DNA of 64,000 bases, taken from assembly GCA_900550465.1 (NCBI GenBank), contig URSC01000007.1:57100-121099 (forward strand), written 5' to 3'. The position numbers were made by a program, and so were the translations under genes. This DNA is from an uncultured Alistipes sp. (GTDB lineage Bacteria; Bacteroidota; Bacteroidia; Bacteroidales; UBA932). The notes under the pieces are model-generated. The model did no database searches. It was not told the DNA's origin and was given only the letters and a program-made list of their open reading frames with translations. Of the stretch, positions 26,306 through 34,929 are shown piece after piece. Each line of letters opens with the position of its first letter. The stretch's first letter is position 1.

Positions 26306-26391
26306 GGTGAGGGGGGGATTCGAACCCCCGGTACGGTAACCCGTACGGCAGTTTAGCAAACTGCTGGTTTAAGCCACTCACCCACCTCACC
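26305..26391 (-). tRNA. tRNA-Ser (anticodon GCU)
   Basis: An 87-nt type II tRNA. Acceptor GGTGAGG (26391-26385) pairs with CCTCACC, discriminator G, no encoded CCA. Anticodon stem-loop GCAGT-TTGCTAA-ACTGC gives GCT; long variable arm CGTACGGGTTACCGTACC; T-arm GGGGGTTCGAATCCCCC. Confidence 0.95.
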
Positions 26392-26411
26392 GGGTTTTGT
26401 GAACGGGAGGG

Positions 26412-26442
26412 CAAAAGTAGGCAATTTTGCGGAATTTGCAAA
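26412..26442 (-). promoter_or_regulatory. Promoter of tRNA-Ser(GCU)
   Basis: TTTG (26442-26439), a 19-bp spacer and TACTTTTG (26419-26412) on the minus strand, an exact match to the Bacteroides promoter layout, 20 nt before the tRNA. Confidence 0.75.
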
Positions 26443-26513
26443 AAATATCATGACATCTGCAATATTTTGCATGAAATTGGATTTAATTTGTGAACAGTAA
26501 AAATTTGTTAGAG

Positions 26514-27281
26514 ATGAAAGCGAATGTAAAAATGATTATCTCCGCCGCTGCCCTGAGCGCGGCCCTGATGACCGTACAGTCCTGCGACCAGGACCGCAAT
26601 GACTATTATTACTACATCCCCAACGCGGTGGTGACAGTAAAACCGATAGCTGAGCCGACTGACAGTCTGACATTCTACATGCAGCTGGACGACTCCACCA
26701 CCCTGGTGGCAGAGAACCTGAAAAAATCTCCTTTCGGGGATAAGCAGGTAAGGGCCCTGACCAGCATCGAGGAGACAGACGCCACTGTCCCCGGATATGA
26801 CAAGGTAGTGCACGTCTACGCCATAGACAGCATCCTCACCAAAAAGACCGAGCCCTTTACAGATGACAGGACGGTGGACAGCCTCTTCGGCAACGACCCC
26901 GTAGAAATGATCGGAGACTGGATGACTGTCGTGGAGGACGGCTATATCACTCTGAGAGTCAGAGTGGCCACCGGAGGCTACGGAACCATGCACAGACTCA
27001 CGCTCCTGACCGGAGTCAATCCCGACGACCCGTATGAGGTGGAATTCAGGCACAAGAGGGAAAACAGCACAGGAGGTCCCTACGTACTGGGGGACGCACT
27101 GGTGGCATTCAGCCTGGACAGCCTGCCCGACACTCAGGGCGAGACGGTGAAGCTTACACTGAGATGGAAAGCCTTCGACGGAGGCGAGAGAACGGCTCAG
27201 TTCGATTACTGCACCCGCAAGTCCTCTCCTTCGAAGATGAGGGTAGAGAGCGGAGCCTCTTTCCTGACCAACGTAAAATAA
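26514..27281 (+). CDS. NigD-like lipoprotein
   Basis: A 255-residue lipoprotein: signal peptide with lipobox TVQSC (Cys24), then an OB-like N-terminal domain with the LDDSTTL block (about 58-64) and a C-terminal beta domain (about 120-250), as in the NigD family of Bacteroidetes. Start ATG 26514 rather than GTG 26490. It stands before an ECF sigma factor gene whose GTG comes 4 nt after this stop, so the two share an operon. Role unknown. Confidence 0.83.
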   Translation: MKANVKMIISAAALSAALMTVQSCDQDRNDYYYYIPNAVVTVKPIAEPTDSLTFYMQLDDSTTLVAENLKKSPFGDKQVRALTSIEETDATVPGYDKVVHVYAIDSILTKKTEPFTDDRTVDSLFGNDPVEMIGDWMTVVEDGYITLRVRVATGGYGTMHRLTLLTGVNPDDPYEVEFRHKRENSTGGPYVLGDALVAFSLDSLPDTQGETVKLTLRWKAFDGGERTAQFDYCTRKSSPSKMRVESGASFLTNVK

Positions 27282-27284
27282 GCA

Positions 27285-27854
27285 GTGATATCAGGCAGAC
27301 AACCGGATCCCGGGATAAGACTCATAAGGGCTGCCGTAGAGGGAGATCACCAGGCGGTGAAGTCCCTCTACGAAGCCCACATAGGATATCTTACAGCTGT
27401 CTGCTCCAGATACATCGCCGATGACGAGGATGTACGCGACATACTGCAGGAGAGTTTCGTGAGGATTTTCGGATCACTGGACAGGTTCCGGTACAAGGGG
27501 AAAGGCTCTCTCAGGGCATGGATGACGAGGATAGTGGTCAATGACGCTCTGAAATTCCTCCGGGACTCAGGCCGTATCGCCACGGTGGAACTCAAGGATA
27601 CGGTGCATGACACGGCGGAGGAGGAAGAGACGGACGTCGGCTCCGTTCCGCCGGAGGAGATGCAGAGGATGATACGCAGTCTGCCTGACCCTTACCGGAC
27701 AGTATTCAACCTCTACGTTTTCCAGCAGATGAGCCACAAGGAGATAGCGGCGGCTCTCGGCATGGCCCCGGGAACATCGGCCTCCTGCCTGCACAGGGCC
27801 AAAAACATGTTGGTCAAAATGGTAAATGATTACAAGAATGAAAGGAATGCTTGA
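27285..27854 (+). CDS. ECF-type RNA polymerase sigma-70 factor
   Basis: A 189-residue sigma factor. Region 2 covers about 18-90 with DVRDILQESFVRIFGSLDRF; region 4 covers about 125-180 with LPDPYRTVFNLYVFQQMSHKE then IAAALGMAPGTSASCLHRAK, the HTH. The start is GTG 27285, 4 nt after the nigD-like stop; no in-frame ATG lies early enough. It overlaps the next gene, a TM protein with a short cytosolic head that may be its anti-sigma partner. Confidence 0.93.
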   Translation: MISGRQPDPGIRLIRAAVEGDHQAVKSLYEAHIGYLTAVCSRYIADDEDVRDILQESFVRIFGSLDRFRYKGKGSLRAWMTRIVVNDALKFLRDSGRIATVELKDTVHDTAEEEETDVGSVPPEEMQRMIRSLPDPYRTVFNLYVFQQMSHKEIAAALGMAPGTSASCLHRAKNMLVKMVNDYKNERNA

Positions 27855-29163
27855 CGACATAAGAGAGAAGATGGACGGCTGGGAAGAGCCCGCTCCGGAA
27901 GGCCTCTGGGAGAAAATAGAGGCTGCACGGACAGAGGCGGACCGGAAGCCCGCGGCCGGAAGAGGCAGGCGACCCGTACCCGTGATACGGAGGGTTGCTG
28001 CGGCAGTCGGTGCGGTGGCGGCAGCGGCAGCATTGTTCCTACTCACGCTTCCCAGGCAGCAGACAGCCGGAATTATGGTCGCGGACATTCCACAGGTGAC
28101 GGCGGAACAGGCCAGGCCGGCCGGGCAGATGCCGGAAAAGCCCGCCATAGAAAAAGAACCCGCCGGGCAGAAGAGGCCCTCCGCACAGCAGGGACTCCCG
28201 GAAGAGAACGCTCCCGCCGGGACCGGGAACAACATGAAAGAACCCGTAACGACATATAATACCGAACTGAACAGCCGCGGGCGGAAGATGTCCGCAGAGA
28301 CAGTGGATCAGACTGAGAATAAGGCCGCACCTGAAAGCCGAGTACATGAAAAAGCGGCCGGCACGGACACCGGCTTCGGAGGTAATGACAGGTTGAGCAA
28401 TACCGGAGCCGGAAAAAAAGATCAGGTGCTCTCCGCAGCACTGGAAGAGAAGAGGACCCGCGGTCTGTTCAGCATCGGTATTTCGGCATCCAACTCCACA
28501 GGACAGAGCCTGAGCGAGCGGAAATACACGGCCATGTCCGGATACTCCGCCTTTCCGGTAGCCATGACTGCCAGCCCCACTACCCTGTGGGTGGATCCCG
28601 AGGCCAATATACGGCGTACCAACCTGGGCAGGGAAGTATCCTCGGACACCCGCCACAGGCTGCCCGTCACCACGGGAATAGCCCTGCGCTACCGGCTTCC
28701 CATGGATCTGGGCATTGAGACCGGCGTAAACTACACCTGGCTCTCGTCAACACTGACCTCAGGCTCGGAACAGAGTCACTACACCTCCACCCGGGAGATG
28801 CACTACATCGGTATTCCTCTGAATATAAGCTACATGTTATGGAACAGCCGCTATCTGGGCATCTACGTGTCAGCCGGCGGTCTGATGGAAAAATGCGTGG
28901 GAGGCTCTACCCTCACACAGTACACCCTCAACTCCGAAGCCCTGGGCGCCGACCGCCGCGAGCCCCTGACCGTCAAGCCTCTCCAATGGTCCGTCAATGC
29001 CACTGCCGGAGTGCAGCTGAATATCACCCCCGCCATCGGTCTGTACGCCGAACCGGGCATCGCCTGGTGGTTCGACGACGGCACAGACCTGGAGACCATC
29101 TACAAGACCCGGCCCCTGAATTTCTACCTGAGATTCGGCCTGCGCTTCTCGTTCGAGCTATAG
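27838..29163 (+). CDS. Inner-membrane-anchored protein with C-terminal outer membrane beta-barrel domain (possible anti-sigma partner)
   Basis: A 441-residue protein from ATG 27838 (27826 and 27847 are also possible). Head: residues 1-50, including EEPAPEGLWEKIEAA, a block common next to ECF sigma genes. One TM at about 52-71. Residues 72-205 are a Pro/Ala/Glu-rich, probably disordered periplasmic linker. Residues 209-441 are PorT-like strands (FSIGISAS, GIALRYRLPMDLGIETGVNY, FYLRFGLRFSFEL) ending in Leu. The 17-bp overlap with the sigma gene supports joint action; the anti-sigma role is inference. Confidence 0.78.
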   Translation: MKGMLDDIREKMDGWEEPAPEGLWEKIEAARTEADRKPAAGRGRRPVPVIRRVAAAVGAVAAAAALFLLTLPRQQTAGIMVADIPQVTAEQARPAGQMPEKPAIEKEPAGQKRPSAQQGLPEENAPAGTGNNMKEPVTTYNTELNSRGRKMSAETVDQTENKAAPESRVHEKAAGTDTGFGGNDRLSNTGAGKKDQVLSAALEEKRTRGLFSIGISASNSTGQSLSERKYTAMSGYSAFPVAMTASPTTLWVDPEANIRRTNLGREVSSDTRHRLPVTTGIALRYRLPMDLGIETGVNYTWLSSTLTSGSEQSHYTSTREMHYIGIPLNISYMLWNSRYLGIYVSAGGLMEKCVGGSTLTQYTLNSEALGADRREPLTVKPLQWSVNATAGVQLNITPAIGLYAEPGIAWWFDDGTDLETIYKTRPLNFYLRFGLRFSFEL

Positions 29164-29176
29164 TACGATGACCGCG

Positions 29177-29725
29177 CTACAGATCCGGCATGATTCCGAG
29201 CTGGTCGGTGCGGAACTGTCCGTACTCGTCAGGGGAGAAGACGTAGGGCCAGGTCATCACGCGCATAGGAACTGGACGCGAGTCGGGATGATAGGCCGGC
29301 TGGATGTGGTCGTGGGGATTGAGGATGAAGCCGTTGCGCTCATAGAAAAGCTTGCGGCGGAGAGTCATCTCATCCTCTTCGGAAGGCATCTCGATCTCCA
29401 GTATCATCGGGATGCCGAGGCTCTTGATATAGTCGAGGACCTTGGTGCCGGTGCCGCCTCCGCGACGGGACGGGTCCACCGCGAAATGCTCACCGTACAG
29501 ATAGCCGTGACCGAAGTCCCAGAAAGTGAAAAAGCCGACAGGGCCGTCCTCCTCCCGGTCTCCGTAAAAGACGATGAAATGGAATCTGTCGTCAGACAGC
29601 ATCCCGGTCATGACAGCCGTATCGCGGCGCTCCTCGTATGGGAAACTTTCCTCGTATATCCTGACGCACCCGGAATAAAGGGCGTCCGAGGACGATGTGA
29701 TTCTGCGTATATTAAGGGTACTCAT
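29177..29725 (-). CDS. GNAT family N-acetyltransferase
   Basis: A 182-residue protein with the GNAT fold: GYLYGEHFAVDPSRRGGGTG (about 94-113) contains the acetyl-CoA pyrophosphate loop (R-R-G-G-G-T-G), preceded by a strand FIVFYGD and followed by the helix KVLDYIKSLG. The acceptor is unknown. Convergent with the barrel gene (13-bp gap) and 34 bp beyond murB in the same direction, so possibly co-transcribed with it. Confidence 0.88.
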   Translation of the reverse strand: MSTLNIRRITSSSDALYSGCVRIYEESFPYEERRDTAVMTGMLSDDRFHFIVFYGDREEDGPVGFFTFWDFGHGYLYGEHFAVDPSRRGGGTGTKVLDYIKSLGIPMILEIEMPSEEDEMTLRRKLFYERNGFILNPHDHIQPAYHPDSRPVPMRVMTWPYVFSPDEYGQFRTDQLGIMPDL

Positions 29726-29759
29726 AGTATGGTCAGCCTATGCAAATTCCGCACCATCG

Positions 29760-30779
29760 CTACAGGATATTGACCTCAGGACGGAGCTCCACTCCGAAAC
29801 GCTCGCGGACGGAGTCCCGGACGGCCGTGGCAAGGGCCTCGATCTCGGAGCCGGTGGCCCCGCCGAGATTGACCAGCACCAGGGCCTGCTTAGGATAGAC
29901 CCCGGCCCTTCCGAGGGAGCGGCCCTTCCATCCGCACTGCTCGATGAGCCAGCCGGCGGAGAGCTTGACGCAGTCCCCGGGAGCGGGATAATGGGGTATT
30001 GCGGGCCACTGCCGCTGAAGTTCCTCGAACTTGGAGCGGGGCACGACCGGATTGGTGAAAAAACTGCCGGCGCTGCCGGTTTCCGAGGGTTCGGGCAGCT
30101 TGGAGGAGCGCACCGCCCGGACTGTCTCCCGGACGTCCCGCAGAGTGATATTGTCCCGCCCTGAAAGAGCCTCGGAGAGAGCCTTGTATCCCAGATTGAG
30201 CTGCGGCCGGAGCCCCAGGCGGAAGAGGACCGACAGTACCACATAACGCTTATTGTCCTGCTGCTTGAAGATGCTGCGGCGGTAGCCGTAACCGCAGTCC
30301 GCTGCCGGGAAGACCTTCTTCTGCCCGGAAGACATGTCCAGAGTCTCCACCTCCAGGATCAGGTCCTTGACCTCCACCCCGTAGGCCCCGATATTCTGCA
30401 CGGCGGCGGCGCCCGTCTCCCCGGGGATGGCCGAGAGGTTCTCCGCCCCGTACCATCCGCGCTCCACGCACATCTCCACGAAGTCGTCCCAGACGACACC
30501 TGAGCCTACCCGGACTTCCACCGCGTCCTCATTTTCAGAGACTGTCTCACAGCCGGTTATCCGTGAATGGAGGACGGTGCCGGGCCAGTCGCGGGTCAGC
30601 AGCAGATTGCTTCCACCGCCTATGTGCAGCCAGGGCGAGGGCAGGGTCCCCTCCCGCAGCATACGGGCGGCCTCCAGCAGTTCCGCCTCCGAGGAGTATT
30701 CCACGAAGGCAGCGGTGCGGGCGTCTATTCCGAAGGTATTGTGTCCCAGCAGGGAATAATCTTTATGAATGTTCAGCAT
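29760..30779 (-). CDS. murB: UDP-N-acetylenolpyruvoylglucosamine reductase
   Basis: A 339-residue FAD enzyme reducing UDP-GlcNAc-enolpyruvate to UDP-MurNAc. LGHNTFGIDA (11-20) opens the FAD-binding domain, WLHIGGGSNLLL (50-61) and IPGETGAAAVQNIGAYG (118-134) bind FAD. The proton donor is Ser239 in GSAGSFFTNP, and Glu335 in RPEVNIL is the second acid. This is the short-insert, E. coli-like type I form. Lies 27 bp after murA, the enzyme before it in the pathway. Confidence 0.96.
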   Translation of the reverse strand: MLNIHKDYSLLGHNTFGIDARTAAFVEYSSEAELLEAARMLREGTLPSPWLHIGGGSNLLLTRDWPGTVLHSRITGCETVSENEDAVEVRVGSGVVWDDFVEMCVERGWYGAENLSAIPGETGAAAVQNIGAYGVEVKDLILEVETLDMSSGQKKVFPAADCGYGYRRSIFKQQDNKRYVVLSVLFRLGLRPQLNLGYKALSEALSGRDNITLRDVRETVRAVRSSKLPEPSETGSAGSFFTNPVVPRSKFEELQRQWPAIPHYPAPGDCVKLSAGWLIEQCGWKGRSLGRAGVYPKQALVLVNLGGATGSEIEALATAVRDSVRERFGVELRPEVNIL

Positions 30780-30806
30780 AACGGCATTTCAAGTCAATGG
30801 CACATC

Positions 30807-32114
30807 TCAGTCAATACGGGTAATCCGGGCTCCGAGGGCATTGAGCCTCTCCTCGATGTCCTGGTAGCCGCGGTCGATCTGCTCGATGTTGTGGATGCGG
30901 CTGGTGCCTACGGCTCCCATGGCGGCAATCAGCATGGCGATGCCGGCACGTATGTCGGGGGAGGTCATCTCCCGGCCGCGGAGGTTCATCCGATGGTTGT
31001 GGCCCACCACCACGGCGCGGTGCGGGTCGCAGAGAATGATCTGGGCGCCCATGTCTATGAGCTTGTCCACGAAGAACAGGCGGCTCTCGAACATCTTCTG
31101 GTGAATCAGCACGCTGCCCTTGCACTGGGTGGCCACCACCAGCATGACGCTCAGCAGGTCCGGGGTCAGGCCGGGCCAGGGCGCGTCGGCGATGGTCATG
31201 ATCGAGCCGTCCAGGAAGGTGTCTATCGCATACTCCTCCTGAGCCGGCACGTAGATGTCGTCTCCCCTCTGCTGCAGGGCGATACCGAGGCGTCGGAAGC
31301 TCTCGGGGATGATGCCGAGGTTGTCGTAGGATACATTTTTTATGGTTATCCCGCTCCGGGTCATGGCGGCCATGCCGATGAAGCTGCCGACCTCGATCAT
31401 GTCGGGCAGGACGGTATGCTCGGTACCGTGCAGCCCGCTCACGCCCTCGATGGTCAGGAGGTTGGAGGCAATGCCGCTGATGCGGGCGCCCATGCGGTTG
31501 AGCATCCGGCACAGCTGCTGGAGGTAGGGCTCGCAGGCGGCGTTGTAGATGGTGGTGGTGCCCTCGGCCAGGACGGCGGCCATCACGATGTTGGCCGTTC
31601 CGGTGACGGAGGCCTCGTCGAGGAGCATGTAGGTGCCGCAGAGCTTCTTGGAACGCAGCTCGAAGGTGGCATTGTCCTTATTGTAGGTAAATTCCGCGCC
31701 GAGTTTTTTCAGTCCCTCGAAGTGGGTGTCGAGCCTCCGGCGGCCGATCTTGTCCCCACCCGGCTTGGCGGTCAGGGCATAGCCGAAACGGGCGAGCATC
31801 GGGCCGGTGAGCATGATGGAGCCGCGGAGGGAGGCGTTGCGCTTGAGGAACTCCGGAGTGCGGAGATACGCCGTGTCTATGTCCTCGGCGCAGAAGGAAT
31901 AGCTGCCATTGCCCAGCTTCTCGGTTCTGACTCCCATGTCCTGCAGGAGGGCGATGAGGTTATTGACATCCAGAATGTCGGGCACATTGTGGACGGTTAC
32001 TTTCTCCCGGGTGAGCAGTACGGCGCAGAGTATCTGCAGCACCTCGTTCTTTGCCCCTTGCGGGCGGATTTCTCCTGAGAGCCTGTGGCCCCCTTCGATT
32101 ACGAAACAGGACAT
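30807..32114 (-). CDS. murA: UDP-N-acetylglucosamine 1-carboxyvinyltransferase
   Basis: A 435-residue enzyme for the first committed step of peptidoglycan synthesis (PEP transfer to UDP-GlcNAc). MSCFVIEGGHRLSGEI and the QGAKNEVLQ block (Lys22, Asn23) mark the N-terminus. The catalytic loop reads PGGDKIGRRRLD: position 121 is Asp where E. coli has Cys115. Enzymes with Asp there work but do not react with fosfomycin. Start at ATG 32114; the frame upstream belongs to lpxK. 16-bp overlap with lpxK. Confidence 0.96.
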   Translation of the reverse strand: MSCFVIEGGHRLSGEIRPQGAKNEVLQILCAVLLTREKVTVHNVPDILDVNNLIALLQDMGVRTEKLGNGSYSFCAEDIDTAYLRTPEFLKRNASLRGSIMLTGPMLARFGYALTAKPGGDKIGRRRLDTHFEGLKKLGAEFTYNKDNATFELRSKKLCGTYMLLDEASVTGTANIVMAAVLAEGTTTIYNAACEPYLQQLCRMLNRMGARISGIASNLLTIEGVSGLHGTEHTVLPDMIEVGSFIGMAAMTRSGITIKNVSYDNLGIIPESFRRLGIALQQRGDDIYVPAQEEYAIDTFLDGSIMTIADAPWPGLTPDLLSVMLVVATQCKGSVLIHQKMFESRLFFVDKLIDMGAQIILCDPHRAVVVGHNHRMNLRGREMTSPDIRAGIAMLIAAMGAVGTSRIHNIEQIDRGYQDIEERLNALGARITRID

Positions 32115-33184
32115 GACGGTATTTTTATGTTGGTTTTCAATTCTTCGTATCCTATGGCGGGGAGTTCCTGCTCCAGATAGCGGCCCGATTCCACATCCGG
32201 AATGATCACAGACTCTATCGGAATGTAGAACAGCCTGGAGCTGACCTCGCCCGGAATACCTTTCAGCGACCGAAGACGCTGGGCGTCCTTCTCGGTAGTA
32301 AGAACCACTGCGGTGGGATGACGGCGCACGGCCGCGGCCACCTTCGAGATATCCGAAAGAGTATAGTCGTGATGGTCCCCGAAACTGACAGTCTCGCTTA
32401 CCGTATATTTCCAGCTCACCCCGCGGCGGACCGAACGGTCGTCCGCAATACCGGCCAGCACCACCGCACTCTTCGAATAGACGAAACGGCTGTCCCCCTT
32501 CTCCGGGATTACCGGCTGCGGCGGCAGATATTTTATACCGGAGAACAGCAGCGGGATATCCTTCCTCAGTTCCAGACTCTCCCTCCACCGGAGCCGCTCG
32601 GAAGACGGGATTTCTCCCTCCATCTTGGTGACAATCACCATGTCCGCCCTCCGGATCTGATTCGGCAGGTCGCGCAGCCTGCCTATCGGCAGAAGGCTGT
32701 CCTTGAAGACAGGACGGGTGCTGCTTACCAGGACAATCGAGAAATCCGGACGCAGCCTCCGGTGCTGGAACGCATCGTCCAGAATCACCAGGTCCGGCCG
32801 CACATCAGGGGACATGGCCGCCAGGGCATCCACCGCCCTTCGGCGGGAAGCGTCCACGACCACCGTAACATCCGGGAACTTGCGCTTTATCTGCAGGGGT
32901 TCGTCCCCCACATCGCGGTAATTGTCCTCCACGGATACAGTCCTGAACCCCTTGGTCCTCCGTCCGTACCCCCGGGACACCACCGCTATCCTCTGGCTGT
33001 CCCGGTAGAGCCGGATCAGCATTTCCACCGCCGGGGTCTTGCCGGTGCCGCCGACGGTAATGTTGCCCACGCAGATGGAGGGCAGAGCCGAAGGATATGA
33101 CTTGAGAATCCCCTTGTCATAAAAAAAGTTTCTCAACGCCAGTACCAGAGTGTAAGGGAAAAGTACTATTCTGTCTATCTTCAT
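32099..33184 (-). CDS. lpxK: Tetraacyldisaccharide 4'-kinase
   Basis: A 361-residue inner-membrane kinase that adds the 4' phosphate to lipid A precursor. The P-loop is GGTGKTP (45-51) after ICVGNITV; SRGYGRRTKGF and the ILDDAFQHRRL block are diagnostic of LpxK. A hydrophobic N-terminal anchor (about 6-20) fits the membrane site. ATG 33184 is preferred over GTG 33199. First gene of an lpxK-murA-murB run that makes envelope precursors. Confidence 0.95.
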   Translation of the reverse strand: MKIDRIVLFPYTLVLALRNFFYDKGILKSYPSALPSICVGNITVGGTGKTPAVEMLIRLYRDSQRIAVVSRGYGRRTKGFRTVSVEDNYRDVGDEPLQIKRKFPDVTVVVDASRRRAVDALAAMSPDVRPDLVILDDAFQHRRLRPDFSIVLVSSTRPVFKDSLLPIGRLRDLPNQIRRADMVIVTKMEGEIPSSERLRWRESLELRKDIPLLFSGIKYLPPQPVIPEKGDSRFVYSKSAVVLAGIADDRSVRRGVSWKYTVSETVSFGDHHDYTLSDISKVAAAVRRHPTAVVLTTEKDAQRLRSLKGIPGEVSSRLFYIPIESVIIPDVESGRYLEQELPAIGYEELKTNIKIPSCPVS

Positions 33185-33209
33185 ACGTCCTGACTTCACA
33201 ATAATTTGT

Positions 33210-33217
33210 CAAATATA
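33210..33217 (-). promoter_or_regulatory. -7 box of the lpxK-murA-murB run
   Basis: TATATTTG on the minus strand, 25 nt before ATG 33184, back to back with the box for the divergent GNAT gene. Confidence 0.5.
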
Positions 33218-33239
33218 CTCATTTTTAAAAATAATGTCA

Positions 33240-33247
33240 TAATTTTG
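33240..33247 (+). promoter_or_regulatory. -7 box of the GNAT-MsrA gene
   Basis: TAATTTTG on the plus strand, 27 nt before ATG 33275; -33 unclear. Confidence 0.5.
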
Positions 33248-33274
33248 CGGAACTAAAACCACCCGTACCAGAGT

Positions 33275-34567
33275 ATGAGTATAGTTATCAAAGAGGTGCT
33301 TACCCTCAAAGACCTGAAACGCTTCGTAAGATTTCCACGTGAACTGTATAAGAACGACCCGCTCTACGTTCCGCCCCTGGACGCGGACGAGATGAACTCG
33401 CTGCGCAAGACCAACCCGGCGTTCGCTCACTGCGAAAGCCGTTACTGGCTGGCTTACAAGGACGGAGAGATAGTAGGACGCATCGCCGGCATCATCAACC
33501 ACAACGCCAACTCCGACTGGAACGAGCAGAATATCCGCTTCGGCTGGCTGGACATGATAGACGACATCGAGGTCACTGAGGCACTGGTGGATACCGTGGC
33601 CGAATGGGGTCGCGAGAAAGGTCTGGAGACCATGAACGGACCTTGGGGCTTCTCCGACATGGACAAGGAGGGACTGCTCGTGGAGGGTTTCGATCGCGAG
33701 CCTTCTATAACCACTCTTTATAATTTCCCCTACTACGGCGTACATCTCGAGAAGCTGGGATTCCGCAAGGAAGTGGACTGGATACAGCGCAAACTCGACA
33801 TCCCGACAGAAGTTCCTGAAAAACTAGCCACCTACGACAAGATCATCAGGGAGAAATACGGACTGTCCGTCATCGTGCCGCGCAAGGTAAAGGACATTAC
33901 CCGCCGAGCCGAGGAAATCTTCGCCGTCCTCAACGACTCCTACGCCGTCCTGCACGAGTTCACCCGCCTGACCGACAAGCAGGTCAAGATGTACATCGGC
34001 CAGTATATGCCCTTCATCAACAAGAACATGATCTGCGTCGTAGTAGACCAGAACGACCGCGTGGTAGGATTTGCCATCACCATGCCCTCACTCTCGGACG
34101 GCTTCCGCAAAGCCGGAGGAAAACTCTTCCCTTTCGGTTTCTTCCACATACTCAAGTCCCTCAGAACCTTCAATACGGTAGAGTGCTACCTGATAGGAGT
34201 CATCCCAGAGTACAAGCACAAAGGTGTCAACGCCCTAATATTCAACCATCTTCAGAGAAACTACGTAAAGATGGGCTTCAAGACCCTCGTCTCGAATCCT
34301 CAGCTGGAGAACAACCTGGCCGTCCAGCGTCTTTTCGACTACTACGACACCGAGTTCTACCAGCGCCGCCGCTGCTACACCCGCACTCTGGTGGAGGGAC
34401 ATCCCACGACCGAGACCGCAATCTTCGCAGCCGGCTGCTTCTGGGGAGTGCAGCACTACATGGACAAGGCCCCCCGGCGTGCTCTCCACCACCGTCGGCT
34501 ACATCGGAGGTCACCGCCGCAACCCCACCTACGAGGAAGTCAAGTCGCACAAGACCGGACACTATGA
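33275..34567 (+). CDS. GNAT-family acyltransferase fused to the start of MsrA, then frameshifted
   Basis: Residues 1-375 match a Bacteroidetes-type GNAT protein: SIVIKEVLTLKDLKRFVRFP at the N-terminus, GPWGFSDMDKEGLLVEGFD in the middle, and ECYLIGVIPEYKHKGVNALIF (about 304-324) as the acetyl-CoA block. No stop follows; the frame continues into the start of methionine sulfoxide reductase A, AIFAAGCFWGVQHYMDKAP, with the MsrA nucleophile Cys388. Inside the C6 tract at 34470-34475 the frame is lost and about 32 unrelated residues run to 34567. One C fewer would give a continuous GNAT-MsrA protein ending at 34922. Confidence 0.82.
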   Translation: MSIVIKEVLTLKDLKRFVRFPRELYKNDPLYVPPLDADEMNSLRKTNPAFAHCESRYWLAYKDGEIVGRIAGIINHNANSDWNEQNIRFGWLDMIDDIEVTEALVDTVAEWGREKGLETMNGPWGFSDMDKEGLLVEGFDREPSITTLYNFPYYGVHLEKLGFRKEVDWIQRKLDIPTEVPEKLATYDKIIREKYGLSVIVPRKVKDITRRAEEIFAVLNDSYAVLHEFTRLTDKQVKMYIGQYMPFINKNMICVVVDQNDRVVGFAITMPSLSDGFRKAGGKLFPFGFFHILKSLRTFNTVECYLIGVIPEYKHKGVNALIFNHLQRNYVKMGFKTLVSNPQLENNLAVQRLFDYYDTEFYQRRRCYTRTLVEGHPTTETAIFAAGCFWGVQHYMDKAPRRALHHRRLHRRSPPQPHLRGSQVAQDRTL

Positions 34568-34922
34568 GGCCATCCGCGTGGAGTTCGACCCCGCACAGAC
34601 ATCCTACGAGGAACTCTGCAAGCTCTTCTTCGAGATACATGACCCGGCCCAGCTCGACGGACAGGGCCCGGACCTCGGCCCCCAGTACCTGAGCGGCATC
34701 TTCTTCACCTCCGGCCTGCAGAAGAGCAAGGCCGAGGAAGTAATGGCCCTGCTGCGCCGCCGCGGCTACGAGGTCAACACCTTCATCGCCCCCGCCGCAT
34801 CCGTCACCACCCCCGACACCCCCGTCGACCAGACCTTCTGGCCCGCCGAGGACTACCACCAGCACTACTACGAGAAGACCGGCGGCAGCCCCTACTGCCA
34901 CTTCCGCACCAAGAAATTCTGA
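34406..34922 (+). pseudogene. msrA: Peptide-methionine (S)-S-oxide reductase domain, split by a +1 frameshift
   Basis: The catalytic GCFWG is in the GNAT frame; the rest (TTVGYIGGHRRNPTYEEVKS, GHYEAIRVEFDP, DLGPQYLSGIFF, AEDYHQHYYEKTGG) is in the next frame from about 34476 to the TGA at 34920-34922. The downstream part has no start of its own that would include the nucleophile, so as read it is non-functional. Causes could be a true mutation, slippage at the C6 tract or a sequencing error. The intact domain would be about 172 residues, normal for MsrA. Confidence 0.82.
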
Positions 34923-34929
34923 TATTGAT

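Noticed and set aside
30567..32078. 503-codon frame on the plus strand
   Set aside because: Antisense to murB and murA; a product of high GC, with no signal or domain.
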